Assembly: GCA_947502595.1 (NCBI GenBank)
Contig: CANNAM010000007.1
Span: forward strand, 62,001-126,000
Reading direction: 5' to 3'
DNA from: an uncultured Marinicella sp.
GTDB lineage: Bacteria > Pseudomonadota > Gammaproteobacteria > Xanthomonadales > Marinicellaceae
Length of the DNA stretch: 64,000 nt
Positions 55,001 through 63,918 of the stretch are shown in pieces. The stretch's first letter is position 1. Each line of letters opens with the position of its first letter. A program made the position numbers and the translations under genes. The notes beneath the pieces were generated by a model. The model worked only from the letters and a program-made list of their open reading frames with translations. It was not told the DNA's origin and made no database searches.

Positions 55001-55533
55001 AAAAACAACGCTTCCACACCTGTAAATTCATGAATAGGTTTGGCCTCACTCTCATGCACCGCAAACAACGGTTCAAACTTACTTTTCGCAATCGGCAGCA
55101 CCGCCTGACCCTGTTTAAATGATCCTGAGACGCTGTACTTGATTGATGTTTGACCGGTCACTGAATCAGGCTGCAGTAAGTTGTCAGAATAAAATACACT
55201 GCTGATACCGTCCACTTTAACATTCACCTGTGCGGGAGAATCCACTGGAATTTCGGTGATTTCATGTAGCAATACCCTGGCGCCAATATCTTCACCTTGA
55301 ATCAGCCAGAACAACAGTTTATTGTGGTCTCTGGTTAAGTACAAAGCACCTTCGGATACCACCTCTACATAAATTTGTTGAACCTCTGCTTTGATGGGTG
55401 ATGATTGCGGTTTTGTACTGCTTAAATCAGCAACAGGGGCTTGGTAGCCACTGACCATGGTGGCACATATGGTTAAACCACTGAATGCCGTTAATTTCAG
55501 GATTTTTCGTATATCCCAACTTAATTTATTCAT
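52048..55533 (-). CDS. Very large RTX-like repeat protein with Sec-type signal
   Basis: 1161 residues from the ATG at 55533, which has GAGGGA 8 bases upstream (the upstream frame is open to 55572). A signal-like helix lies at ~10-28 (LKLTAFSGLTICATMVSG). Residues ~30-480 are acidic and helical, without a catalytic signature. From ~485 to ~1120, RTX-type Asp/Gly repeats run at an 18-residue period, for example DVMFGNxGxDxxxGxxGT, some with IWGN. The last ~25 residues (ending QVDACLQ) have no repeat. RTX repeats fold as calcium-binding beta rolls. Classic RTX proteins leave by type I secretion without a Sec signal, so this one is unusual. No secretion genes are adjacent. Confidence 0.85.
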   Translation of the reverse strand: MNKLSWDIRKILKLTAFSGLTICATMVSGYQAPVADLSSTKPQSSPIKAEVQQIYVEVVSEGALYLTRDHNKLLFWLIQGEDIGARVLLHEITEIPVDSPAQVNVKVDGISSVFYSDNLLQPDSVTGQTSIKYSVSGSFKQGQAVLPIAKSKFEPLFAVHESEAKPIHEFTGVEALFFEQMEVYAQVAEIENSQATHAENFVTETTQLLQDYATAVLELSENTEQLLSHNEEQSLTVVDAGTAQVVQDLVAVSQVEDELNTLIRKNKDLTAYYFDCINQGEVQLQADMQAFADLADTYTEESDTDDPLEDPLDDLSEQQEDAYDLAQEDMHNCVGTEASIEQMATYQIPVNIEEEGSYHMVAEFETTAMAMMQAAELQGSKAHDIGMSFVDRAYAIAKVDDLNQFEHAFDAWVSPNYLAYTGFNAKTAWEDRIDYSKITDSQTKASETLCENYTDFDLEFNVAGVGVVIGTPLDDRIKTGNEANLVVTLQGEDCIESHGGVDFVFSGPDEDKIFGGDHHDFLIGGKDNDEIHGSAGKSYTWGNVNVDIGNLILGAGGDDSLFGGEDDADKGEDGTVATQGFTDIILGDLWFTGDAGADTIKGERGIDFIFGEQGNDTLSNAYTGAINIYGVNIKMGSFFFAGSGNDSITGSNSTGAGLTQLLGDFIFGSEGNDTANGRGGFDFMFGGAGNDVFSGGDYIDLVFGNSGDDTVKGDDGIDLVSGDSGSDKVYGNDGAFDLLLGGVGNDGMFGGKGVDLIFGSQGNDRIEGNESIDLIFAGAGTDTAHGGDGVDLIFGSQGADFLYGNAGVDIIFGGDDGDYIAGGADTDVIFGNENAGTSKRDELHGEDGVDIIFGNRGEDYINGGNGTDVLFGNADNDEIVGGAGVDIMFGNTGDDNLSGEAGTDVMFGNDGNDQMSGGDSTDVMFGNMGCDVINGGGSTDVLFGNSGADKILAGEGTDVVFGNSGNDMLYGEGGTDVLFGNSDNDYISAGSGTNIVFGNSGNDHIIGGANKDIIWGNSGNDYIAGGADKDLIWGNRGNDTIDGGSSGDIIFGNRDNDLINAGHGTDWIWGNRGDDRIRGLEGKNRIWGNRGNDILDGYLGGGDTKDKLRGNRHSDTLTGNSSNTKDKLRGGAGSDNKMRNVTLLPASLFIEPTYQVDACLQ

Positions 55534-55927
55534 AATAATTCCCTCAGTTAATGATTGTTTTATATGTTTCAACTTCAGATGAAGTCGAATTGATGGTATG
55601 TACTTGAAGCCATCAATGAAATATAAAAGCGGGGAAAAAGGGGGTGGTTTGGTGGGTTGTTTTAGGAAGGATTTTTTTCTATGTATTTGATATTAAAATT
55701 AATTGTCTGGGACTTGAAAGTGTTTCAAGTTCAGTCTGTGTTTTGCTTGGAGCGGTCTAAATGGTGCCGGTTAAGCTTATGAATCAAGTAGGTACAACCG
55801 ACTCAAAAACAAAAATCAGAGTTTTGTGCCAATGAAATTACGCTGGTTTTTGTTGTTGCACACTTTAATCACAGGTAAGATTACTGACTCAAGATATTCA
55901 CAGTCATCACACCAAGAGGGAGTTAAT
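55534..55927. other. Gene-free stretch between RTX-like and EthD genes
   Basis: About 390 bases. It holds an A/G-rich stretch (around 55629-55672) and the ribosome binding site of the next gene. No further gene or hairpin is supported. Confidence 0.5.
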
Positions 55928-56248
55928 ATGCCACAAGTTAAACTGATGGTGTTGTACCCACAACCCACAGATAGTCAGCAATTTGACCAAGATTACCAAG
56001 CCCATTTGCAGCTGTTTCATCAAAAAATGAGCATCCCAGCTGATCAGCGCCCTTATACAGTCACTAAAATGATTGCACCCCCAGTTGGGACTTCGCCGTA
56101 TTACCAAATGTTCAGTTTTACTTTTCCTTCAGCAGAGGCGTTGGAGCAAACCTTGGCAACCACACAGATGCAAGAAATCGCAGCAGATGCCAGCCGCATA
56201 TCAACCGGTGGAGCGCCAGTCATGTTGATCGGTAATGAAGAAAATTAA
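55928..56248 (+). CDS. EthD family protein
   Basis: 106 residues from the ATG at 55928, which has GAGGGAG 6 bases upstream; an in-frame upstream ATG is less likely. It has the EthD-type ferredoxin-like fold: VKLMVLYPQPTDSQQFDQDYQAHLQLFHQ at the start and YYQMFSFTFPSAEALEQTL in the second half. EthD itself was found in an ether-degradation cluster; the activity is not known. It is followed 46 bases later by the GFA gene, likely in one transcript. Confidence 0.82.
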   Translation: MPQVKLMVLYPQPTDSQQFDQDYQAHLQLFHQKMSIPADQRPYTVTKMIAPPVGTSPYYQMFSFTFPSAEALEQTLATTQMQEIAADASRISTGGAPVMLIGNEEN

Positions 56249-56294
56249 TTGCCATATAAATCATGTGAAAAAAATCAGATAGTGAGGAACAACA

Positions 56295-56732
56295 ATGAGT
56301 GATAAAAAGCCAACCAGCCAACAAGCCACCGGACAGTGCCTGTGCGGTGCAGTCAGCCTATTAGCCACTGCAGTCAACCCGCAGGTCGGTGCTTGTCATT
56401 GTAATATGTGTCGAAAATGGTCTGGAGGACCTTTAATGGCTGTTGATTGTGGTACAGAAGTTGGTTTTACCGGTCATGAATTTATTGGTGTTTATGCGTC
56501 ATCTGAATGGGCCGAACGTGGCTTTTGTAAGCAGTGTGGCAGTGCATTGTTTTATAAGCTCAAAGCAAGTGGCCAATACATACTGCCAGCCGGCATTCTC
56601 GATATTGAACCTGAATTGGTCTTTGACCATCAAGTTTTCATTGATGAAAAACCCAGATACTACAGTTTTTCTAACACAACTAAAAACATGACTGGTGCCG
56701 AGTTATTTGCCATGTATGGGGCTGAGGAATAA
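56295..56732 (+). CDS. GFA/CENP-V family zinc protein
   Basis: 145 residues with the zinc-binding cysteines of the GFA fold: GQCLCGAV near residue 12, GACHCNMCRKWSGGP near 34-46, and GFCKQCGSALFYKL near 77-90. Related proteins were first described as glutathione-dependent formaldehyde-activating enzymes, but most members have no assayed role. The ATG follows GTGAGGAACAACA, which has a GAGGA ribosome binding site. Same strand and close spacing to the EthD gene suggest co-transcription. Confidence 0.92.
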   Translation: MSDKKPTSQQATGQCLCGAVSLLATAVNPQVGACHCNMCRKWSGGPLMAVDCGTEVGFTGHEFIGVYASSEWAERGFCKQCGSALFYKLKASGQYILPAGILDIEPELVFDHQVFIDEKPRYYSFSNTTKNMTGAELFAMYGAEE

Positions 56733-56820
56733 CTTGGTTAAGGGACCGCCGTCAGCTCGCCGGCATAAGTTTAAAACAAAGGGACGATGTGCCCCTTATA
56801 ATTCATGTTGGTTGATGGGC

Positions 56821-57813
56821 TTAATAATCTTGGTGTAGGTTACCCGCACGCCATGCGTTGTACCCGGCTTCGACACGAATAGCGCCGCCACTGACATTTG
56901 ACATAAACCCCTTGGCAATGTTTGATTGGCCTCCAGTTACGCTGGAGCCTGTCGCGGTGGCTTGGTTGCCAGAACCACTGCTTACACTGGAATATTCGCC
57001 AATAGCATGGTTTCTTTGGCCGCCAGATACACTGGAATATACACCCTCTGCAGTATTCTTGATGCCAGCTGAAATACTTGAATATAAGCCTGTGGCGGTA
57101 TTTTCTCTGCCACCTAATATACTGCTGTATTTTCCATTGGTTACGTTGTCATAACCACCTGTAATGCTGGAAAAGTAAGCATGCGTTTCATTGTATCGTC
57201 CTCCACTTATATTTGAATAAATAGCTGCTGTGTAGTTAGCTATTCCACCTAAAATATTGGAATAGTTGGCATTTGATGTGTTGCCCACTCCGGCAATAAT
57301 GGAGCCATAATCATCATAGGAGTTGTTCGATCCGATGATCAGATTGTGTGAACCTCGGCGAACATTGTTGCCCCATTGATAACCATTTAAGGTGCACCTT
57401 GATTGTAGTGTGTAAATAGGGTTTGAACAAAAATACAGGCTGTTTGAGGAAGTCTCATTGTAACCAATAATCAAGTTGCCCAGTCCATTGACAACCCTGT
57501 CTGTTCTTCCTGTGCCATTGTCCACTTGTACATTGATGGCATTAAATATGGCGATGGGGTGGCCATCTTTGAAACCCAGTTTTAAATAACCGTCTAAGGC
57601 CAAAACTGAGTTGTCGTCCATTATATTGATTTGTTGTTCTAATCTTTTAATAGTGGTTTTTGATTGATCTAATTCAGTTTTTAACCGTTGGAATTGTTGT
57701 ACTAAAGACTCAAGCTTTTCGGCTTGGGTTGGGTTAAGGCTGTTATTAAGCTCGGTTGCACCAGCCAGTGTTGTTGTAGAGGCTAAGACAGCCAGGTAAA
57801 TGATGCTTTTCAT
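56821..57813 (-). CDS. Exported protein with YadA-head-like repeats
   Basis: 330 residues with a signal peptide (~1-19). A coiled coil at about residues 27-70 (LESLVQQFQRLKTELDQSKTT) is followed by a beta-rich region, then many 15-residue repeats to near the end, of type GGxxNxAxGxYSSVS, for example GGYDNVTNGKYSSIL. These resemble the Hep/Hag head repeats of trimeric autotransporter adhesins such as YadA. However, there is no C-terminal beta-barrel anchor, and it ends in GNLHQDY. It is probably a secreted or envelope-bound adhesin-like protein. No ribosome binding site is strong. Confidence 0.72.
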   Translation of the reverse strand: MKSIIYLAVLASTTTLAGATELNNSLNPTQAEKLESLVQQFQRLKTELDQSKTTIKRLEQQINIMDDNSVLALDGYLKLGFKDGHPIAIFNAINVQVDNGTGRTDRVVNGLGNLIIGYNETSSNSLYFCSNPIYTLQSRCTLNGYQWGNNVRRGSHNLIIGSNNSYDDYGSIIAGVGNTSNANYSNILGGIANYTAAIYSNISGGRYNETHAYFSSITGGYDNVTNGKYSSILGGRENTATGLYSSISAGIKNTAEGVYSSVSGGQRNHAIGEYSSVSSGSGNQATATGSSVTGGQSNIAKGFMSNVSGGAIRVEAGYNAWRAGNLHQDY

Positions 57814-58059
57814 ATTGTGTCTCTGCTAAAAAAGTGAATGATGTCTATTTATTCGATAAACTGTTAGTAAACATGACATACAATTGAATGAATTTGATTT
57901 AAAGGTATTGTTATTTCGTACCAAAGGATTGTTTTTTAGACTGATTTTATTATGAATAAAAAAACAATAGAATTCAGTGGTGCTAACTGTCAGAATTAAA
58001 ACTACTTGGTTTGTGTGCGGGTCAATAGGAATCATAAATTAGAAGGAGGAGGGCAGTTC

Positions 58060-61000
58060 ATGAAATTTATATTTTTTATCATTGGTGGATTGATTTTTGG
58101 CTTGTTCAGCAATGATGAATGGGGCGTTTGGGTTGGTGGTTTTTTAGGCTTTTTACTGGCTTGGATTAAGTCTTTAAGTAATAAGATTAATCAGTTAGAG
58201 TCCAGGCTACTGGACAATGAAGCCAAAAGTGCCATCAGTGCCAGTGGTTTCACTTCTGAACAGCCCGTTGCTTCTCAACAGACTACAGTTGATGAGGGTT
58301 CAGAGTCTGCGCATGACATTGATTCAATTCCGGCAGTTGCTATGGACATTGAAAATAAATCAGAATGGTCTGTGCAACAACATTCAGAACGGCCAATTGA
58401 TGAACCAGTCAGTGAGTCTTTGGCTGAAACTGCCACTGATCAATTGCTTACAGCGCAGCAAATGGATGAGGAAGACAGCGATCAGAACATACCGCTAATA
58501 CCTGCAGAAGACATTTCACTGAGTGATGCACAAGTCGAAGCTGAACAGGCAGCCGCAGCAAGGGTTCCAGCTGCACCTTCAGCCTCTGAATTGGCAATCA
58601 GCAAGGGTATACAAAAAATAAAAGACTGGGTGGTGGGTTATTTTACCGGTGGTAATTCCTTGGTCAGAACCGGTATGCTGGTGTTGTTTGTGGGTGTGGC
58701 CTTCTTATTAAAATATGTCGCAGAACGCACTGTAGTGCCTGTAGAAGCTCGCTATGTTGGCATCGTGTTGGGTAGCTTGGTGTTGTTGGGATTGGGTTGG
58801 CGTTTTCGGCACAAAAGACCCGGTTTCGCGCTGAGTTTACAAGGCGGTGGTATTGGGGTGTTGTATTTAACTTTGTTTGCTGCCATGCGGTTGCATCAAT
58901 TGTTACCCCCATCAGTGGTTTTATTGTGTCTGGTCGGCATTGTGGTTTTATCAGCCACATTAGCCGTTTTACAAAACTCTATGGCCTTGGCCGTTATTGG
59001 TATCGCAGGTGGCTTCGCAGCACCCATATTGACCTCAACTGGCAGCGGCAGCCATGTGCAGTTATTTACTTATTACCTGTTGTTAAACTTCAGTATATTA
59101 GGCATCGCTTGGTTTAAATCTTGGCGTTTGTTGAATGTGGTTGGTTTTGTTGCTACTTTTGCAGTGGGCAGTGTTTGGGGCGCTCAGTTTTATCAGCCAC
59201 CATATTTTACCTCGGTCGAACCGTTTCTGATTGCACATTTTCTGTTGTATGTGCTGATAGCGGTGTTATTTGCTTTTAAACAACCACCAAAACTCAAAGG
59301 CATCAACGATGGTACCCTTATTTTTGGTACGCCAATTGTGGTGTTTTCACTGCAAGCGGCTTTGGTCAAAGACATGGATTATGGTCTGGCATATTCAGCA
59401 TTGATTATGGGTGTGTTTTATGTGGCCTTGGCATACCTGATTAAAATGCTGCATCGGCCATTTTTTAAAGATTTGATTGAGTCATTCATCGCCTTGGGTG
59501 TAGGCTTCGGCACCTTGGCAATTCCACTGGGCTTTGATGGCCGCGTCACTTCGGCGATGTGGGTGGCAGAAGCCAGTGCCTTGGTCTGGGTCGGTATTCG
59601 ACAAAGCAGGATGTTACCACGTTTCAGTGGATATGCTTTGGCGGTGCTGGGCTCGTTGGCTTTTTTTGTGGAACCTGAGGCGAACAAAAATGTATTGGCC
59701 TTTTTAAATGCCGATTTCATTGGGGTCTTGATCATCGTCATGGCCACAGCTTTTATGGGCTTGTATGCACGGCAACACCAAGGTCGGTTGTTGCCTATCG
59801 AAACGCCTTGGGTGTCACATCTGATGCTGTTGGCTACAGTGTTGTGGTGGGTCGTCGGTGGCATTGATGAAATAAATAAGCACTTCAATGGCAGTGCCTA
59901 TTACATCCAACAACTGTGGATGCTGGGTACCACTTTAATGCTGATTTACTCTGCAGAAAAACTGACTTATCGCTTGTTACTTCACTGCGCTTTGTTGGTC
60001 AATGTGTTGATGTGGCCGTTGTTGCTAAATATGAGCAGCCAGTCTGTTGATGAGGCGATGTTCTTTAACCCTCGGTTTGTTGCTTTGGCAGTGGTGGGGT
60101 TGTTCTATTTAGTGATGTCACCCTTCTGGAGTTTAAAGTTAAGGGGCTCAATGAATGGCCGTATAAAAAACCTGAATTTGTGGGCGAGCCGCTATTTTCT
60201 GGCCGTTGGGATCATCACTTGGCTGTTTGCTATGGTGTTTGATATCCACAAGTTTTTACCTGCAGAAAAATTGTTATGGACGGAACTGTTGATGGCATCA
60301 ACAGCAGCCATGTTATTGTGGACTGGACACAAACGCCAATGGCTTGATTTTAACTGGGCCGCATTGGGCGTTGTATTTGCCATGGCACTGCCGTTGTATG
60401 TGACTTTTGTAACCTTGCAATGGTCATTGCCGCCAATGGTTGATGCTTGGCCAGTATTCAATGTGGCATGTTTGTCATTATTGATTTATTGCTTGGCGCA
60501 TTTTGTGATGGCTTATTACTGGCAAGCCAAGATGTTGAAAGCATCTGATCTGTCGAAGGGGATTGCGGCTGCTTTGTTGCTGTTGGCATTGGTGATTTGG
60601 TTCACCAATGGGGTGATGGAGTCACAAGCTTTCCTTAACGCCCCACACTGGCTGCCTGCGGTCATTGTTTTTGTCAGTGCTTCTTGGTTGCTGTTTGTGT
60701 TGTTGGCACATCAGCTTAACTGGTCAGACTTACATAAAGTTAAATACCTGGCCACAGCAGTTTTAGTCTTTTTGCTTATCATCACGCCGAATTTTCAAGA
60801 TTATCACACTTCATTTGGTCTGTTGGCTTGGTTGATGGCATTTGTGGTTAATTATTGGTTGCTGAAAGTTTATGATAAACAACTGGATAAAGTCAGTGTT
60901 GCATTTCACGTCGTCAGTTTGATGGGTTTGAGTTGGCTGTTGATGTATGAATTGACACAGTTGATTGAATGGCAGTTTGGCAGCATTAATATTTGGCACA

Positions 61001-61728
61001 GCAGTGCTTCTGTTGTGATGTTGTTGTTGATAATGGGCCTGGTGTTTGTATTACGTGATCGTGTGGCTTGGCCTTTAAAAGCACACCCTGTGGCTTATTT
61101 TTATTGGGCGCTGCCGTTATTGATGGCCATCCAGTGGCTGCAATTATTGGAGCTGAACTTGAGCTATCCAGGTGGGTCATCCGTTTTACCTTATGTGCCA
61201 GTCTTGAATGTGATAGATTTGGTCGGTATCGGTTCATTGTATCTGGCTTATAAAATGCAAAAGACTGATCAAACAAAACTTTTTATCCCAGCTGTACGCA
61301 TCAGGTACAGTCTGTTCGCAATGATGGGTTTCTTGTTGCTGAATGCTTCAATGCTGCGCTGTTTCCATTATTGGTACGGTATAGACTATAAGCTTAAAGA
61401 CCTGATGTCATCATTTATGGTACAAACGGGGTTCAGTATTCTGTGGGCTGCTACTGCAGTCACATTGATGGTGTTGGCGGCACGTAAAAAGTGGCGGCCA
61501 TTGTGGTTGCTTGGCTTAGGCTTGATGATAGCGGTGGTGGCAAAATTATTTTTAGTTGATATGTCAGCTTCAGGCAGTATTGAGCGGATTGTGGCGTTTT
61601 TATCAGTTGGCTTTTTACTTTCGGTGGTGGGTTATTTTTCACCGTTACCTCCCGAAAACAAGTTGGACAAAACAACAGATCAGCTGGGTGATCACAAAGC
61701 AGATAAGGAAACTGTTTATGAACAATAA
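58060..61728 (+). CDS. DUF2339 family membrane protein
   Basis: 1222 residues from the ATG at 58060, which has AAGGAGGA 10 bases upstream. Helix 1 (~2-40) is followed by an acidic Ser/Glu/Gln-rich linker (~50-190), then many membrane helices to the C-terminus, about 25-28 in total. Segments such as RTGMLVLFVGVAFLLKYVAE and FALSLQGGGIGVLYLTLFAA are characteristic of DUF2339. The role is unknown. The next gene (DUF3999) overlaps its end by 11 bases; the two families are often found together. Confidence 0.92.
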   Translation: MKFIFFIIGGLIFGLFSNDEWGVWVGGFLGFLLAWIKSLSNKINQLESRLLDNEAKSAISASGFTSEQPVASQQTTVDEGSESAHDIDSIPAVAMDIENKSEWSVQQHSERPIDEPVSESLAETATDQLLTAQQMDEEDSDQNIPLIPAEDISLSDAQVEAEQAAAARVPAAPSASELAISKGIQKIKDWVVGYFTGGNSLVRTGMLVLFVGVAFLLKYVAERTVVPVEARYVGIVLGSLVLLGLGWRFRHKRPGFALSLQGGGIGVLYLTLFAAMRLHQLLPPSVVLLCLVGIVVLSATLAVLQNSMALAVIGIAGGFAAPILTSTGSGSHVQLFTYYLLLNFSILGIAWFKSWRLLNVVGFVATFAVGSVWGAQFYQPPYFTSVEPFLIAHFLLYVLIAVLFAFKQPPKLKGINDGTLIFGTPIVVFSLQAALVKDMDYGLAYSALIMGVFYVALAYLIKMLHRPFFKDLIESFIALGVGFGTLAIPLGFDGRVTSAMWVAEASALVWVGIRQSRMLPRFSGYALAVLGSLAFFVEPEANKNVLAFLNADFIGVLIIVMATAFMGLYARQHQGRLLPIETPWVSHLMLLATVLWWVVGGIDEINKHFNGSAYYIQQLWMLGTTLMLIYSAEKLTYRLLLHCALLVNVLMWPLLLNMSSQSVDEAMFFNPRFVALAVVGLFYLVMSPFWSLKLRGSMNGRIKNLNLWASRYFLAVGIITWLFAMVFDIHKFLPAEKLLWTELLMASTAAMLLWTGHKRQWLDFNWAALGVVFAMALPLYVTFVTLQWSLPPMVDAWPVFNVACLSLLIYCLAHFVMAYYWQAKMLKASDLSKGIAAALLLLALVIWFTNGVMESQAFLNAPHWLPAVIVFVSASWLLFVLLAHQLNWSDLHKVKYLATAVLVFLLIITPNFQDYHTSFGLLAWLMAFVVNYWLLKVYDKQLDKVSVAFHVVSLMGLSWLLMYELTQLIEWQFGSINIWHSSASVVMLLLIMGLVFVLRDRVAWPLKAHPVAYFYWALPLLMAIQWLQLLELNLSYPGGSSVLPYVPVLNVIDLVGIGSLYLAYKMQKTDQTKLFIPAVRIRYSLFAMMGFLLLNASMLRCFHYWYGIDYKLKDLMSSFMVQTGFSILWAATAVTLMVLAARKKWRPLWLLGLGLMIAVVAKLFLVDMSASGSIERIVAFLSVGFLLSVVGYFSPLPPENKLDKTTDQLGDHKADKETVYEQ

Positions 61729-63103
61729 TAAAATGCTGTTGCTGCTATTTCTGACCTTTACTGCCCAAGTTGCAGCAGTTGAGTTTACATACCAACTGCC
61801 CCTTGAAACCAATCAGTCTGCTGATGCCACAGGTTATGAACTGCAATTACCACCTGTGGTCTATGAAAAAACCACCAATCCGATGATTCGAGATTTGCGG
61901 GTAAAAAATGCCCAGGGTGATGATGTGCCGATGCGCATGACTTTATTGCAGGATGAAATTAAACAAAGCCTGTCAGCAACCACACTGCCTATTTTTTCTT
62001 TGAACCAGACCATCAGTACACCGTTGCGTAGTCAACAAGTCAGCACCACTTGGCAAGGTGACGTGCGCCAATTCAGTGTAGAAACCTCCGAATCGGTCCA
62101 AAACTACATTCGCAGTCAAGAACAGGTCCTGCATGATCGTTTGTTGTTGGATGCATCGCTGGTAAAAACGTCAGCTGTGGCAGCTTTAGAGTTGCAGTGG
62201 CAGTTTGATAGGCCAGGTAATCGAGTCTTTTATGTAGAACTGAAGGGCAGCCACGACTTGTCAAGTTGGCAGATTTTGGCAGCAAAGCATAAATTGATTG
62301 AATTAAATACTGGTCAAAAGGTCATCCTTGAAAATACCATTGCTCTGAACGGCCAGACATTTAATTATTATCAGCTGCGTTTTTTAGGTGAGCCCGTACC
62401 TGTGGTCACAGAAGTCAAAGCGCTGTTGAAAAGCCATGCTTTGGAACAACCCTTGCTCACCCGTGTTGTAGGTGATTTTGAAGTTTTAGAAACTGATAAA
62501 TACGGTCACGCGATTGTTTGGGATACAGGTGGCTATTTCCCAATTGAAAAAGTAGACATTGATTTTGACTATAAAAACCTGATGGCCGAGGTGCAGCTTT
62601 ATGCCAGGAATTCACTAAACTCTCCTTGGCAACAGGTCATCAGCAGCCAACTGTATCAAGTAGGCAGTGGTGATATGGCCATGGAGAAAAACAGCTTGAG
62701 CTTTCGAGCCAATCACAACCGTTTTTGGAAACTGACCAGCCAATCCAGTATCAGCAGCCAGTGGGTAAAGGGCGTGTCACTGAGTTGGCGACCCCATCAA
62801 ATTCAATTCTTGGCGCAAGGTAGCGGTCCTTACAGCTTGTTTTTTGCTAGTAAAAACTTGAAATCCTTGCCATCTAACGGCTGGTATCAGCAGTTAAACA
62901 ATAAAATGAAAACAAATTTGTTTTCGAATCAAATTAAATTGGGCTCGCTGCAGGTGTTAACCCCAAAGCCAAAAAAACCTGATCCCGAACCTGAAAGCCC
63001 AATAGGTCGTTGGCTGTTTTGGGGTTTGTTGGTGGTGGTGCTCAGTGTGCTGTTTATTATGGCCAACCGATTGATGAAAGAGGTTTCAAATGAAGATAAC
63101 TAA
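61718..63103 (+). CDS. DUF3999 family membrane-anchored protein
   Basis: 461 residues from the ATG at 61718 (AAGGA ribosome binding site upstream); earlier in-frame Mets belong to the overlapping gene. A signal peptide (~1-18) leads to a beta-rich periplasmic domain with FTYQLPL near the start and IRDLRVKNAQGDDVPMRM near 54-72. A membrane helix near the C-terminus (~428-448, WLFWGLLVVVLSVLFIMAN) anchors it. It matches DUF3999, which accompanies DUF2339. Function is not known; a membrane complex of the two proteins is likely. Confidence 0.85.
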   Translation: MNNNKMLLLLFLTFTAQVAAVEFTYQLPLETNQSADATGYELQLPPVVYEKTTNPMIRDLRVKNAQGDDVPMRMTLLQDEIKQSLSATTLPIFSLNQTISTPLRSQQVSTTWQGDVRQFSVETSESVQNYIRSQEQVLHDRLLLDASLVKTSAVAALELQWQFDRPGNRVFYVELKGSHDLSSWQILAAKHKLIELNTGQKVILENTIALNGQTFNYYQLRFLGEPVPVVTEVKALLKSHALEQPLLTRVVGDFEVLETDKYGHAIVWDTGGYFPIEKVDIDFDYKNLMAEVQLYARNSLNSPWQQVISSQLYQVGSGDMAMEKNSLSFRANHNRFWKLTSQSSISSQWVKGVSLSWRPHQIQFLAQGSGPYSLFFASKNLKSLPSNGWYQQLNNKMKTNLFSNQIKLGSLQVLTPKPKKPDPEPESPIGRWLFWGLLVVVLSVLFIMANRLMKEVSNEDN

Positions 63104-63918
63104 ATTAATTATTAAAAAATTTAATCAATCGCAACCAAGAGTTTGTTGTTATGGATAAATATGTGTAAGCTTAATTTGCTGCTGTTCCTGATTTTGTAGG
63201 TATTAAACTGCTGACAATAAGAGCGGTCATTGAGTTTTTCGGTAACCGAGAAATCAAACTTTTTAATCACAGCGTCTGTTCCTGTCAAACCTTTGATGTC
63301 ATCTGTTTAAATGTCTTTGCGGTACCATGAAATTAAACATTTACCAGTGCTGGGTGCATGACTTTCATCTTTTTCCAAGCAGTAACAACCTTATTGAGTC
63401 TGGTGTTTACACGTGCAAGTTTAAGTACGAGCACATATACAAGTGTAACTGTGAATCATTCATTGATAAAAAAGGGCAATAATACCTGGTCATTGATTAC
63501 AGTTTAAGCCCAGCTCGCAATTGTTTTGGTGTATATATCGGATGATATCTATACCACTAACTGGGTCTAAGCTAACATTTTCCTTTGCTTGAATGAGTGC
63601 CTTTTGTATTGATGTTCTTGACTTAAGCTTACTGTGTTTCTTAACGTTTCTTATATCATCATCCTACCATTATCAAACCATCAGAAAACATCAGAACAAT
63701 TGTCCATCATCAACCCTAAACTTAAGCTGTACTACGAAAAACGCTGAACATCATTAAACAGGATTTAGGTTTTGTAAATGTTTCCAGCACCAAGTGGTGC
63801 AATCATGAACTGGATTATCCGCAGTATATCCATAATTTCCATGCAATTTTGAAAGGTAATTTGGTTGCTGAAAAATACGGACTGGTTTGAATCTTTATTA
63901 TCTTTTGAGAAAAAACAT
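63104..63918. other. Gene-poor stretch at the right end
   Basis: About 815 AT-rich bases with no complete gene. One open segment without a start (63726-63890) reads as a degraded reading frame and is listed separately. I see no hairpin of note. Confidence 0.5.
63726..63890 (+). pseudogene. Degraded reading frame, identity unknown
   Basis: About 54 codons free of stops but without a start codon, ending in TGA at 63888-63890. The translation near the end reads KWCNHELDYPQYIHNFHAIL with GNLVAEKYGLV after it, which looks like genuine protein sequence. It is preceded by a stop at 63723 and no clear upstream continuation is found, so it may be a gene remnant. The family is not recognised. Confidence 0.3.

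Noticed and set aside
52048-55533. Typical type I secreted RTX toxin
   Set aside because: No adjacent hlyB/hlyD-type genes and a Sec-like signal at the N-terminus do not fit that model.
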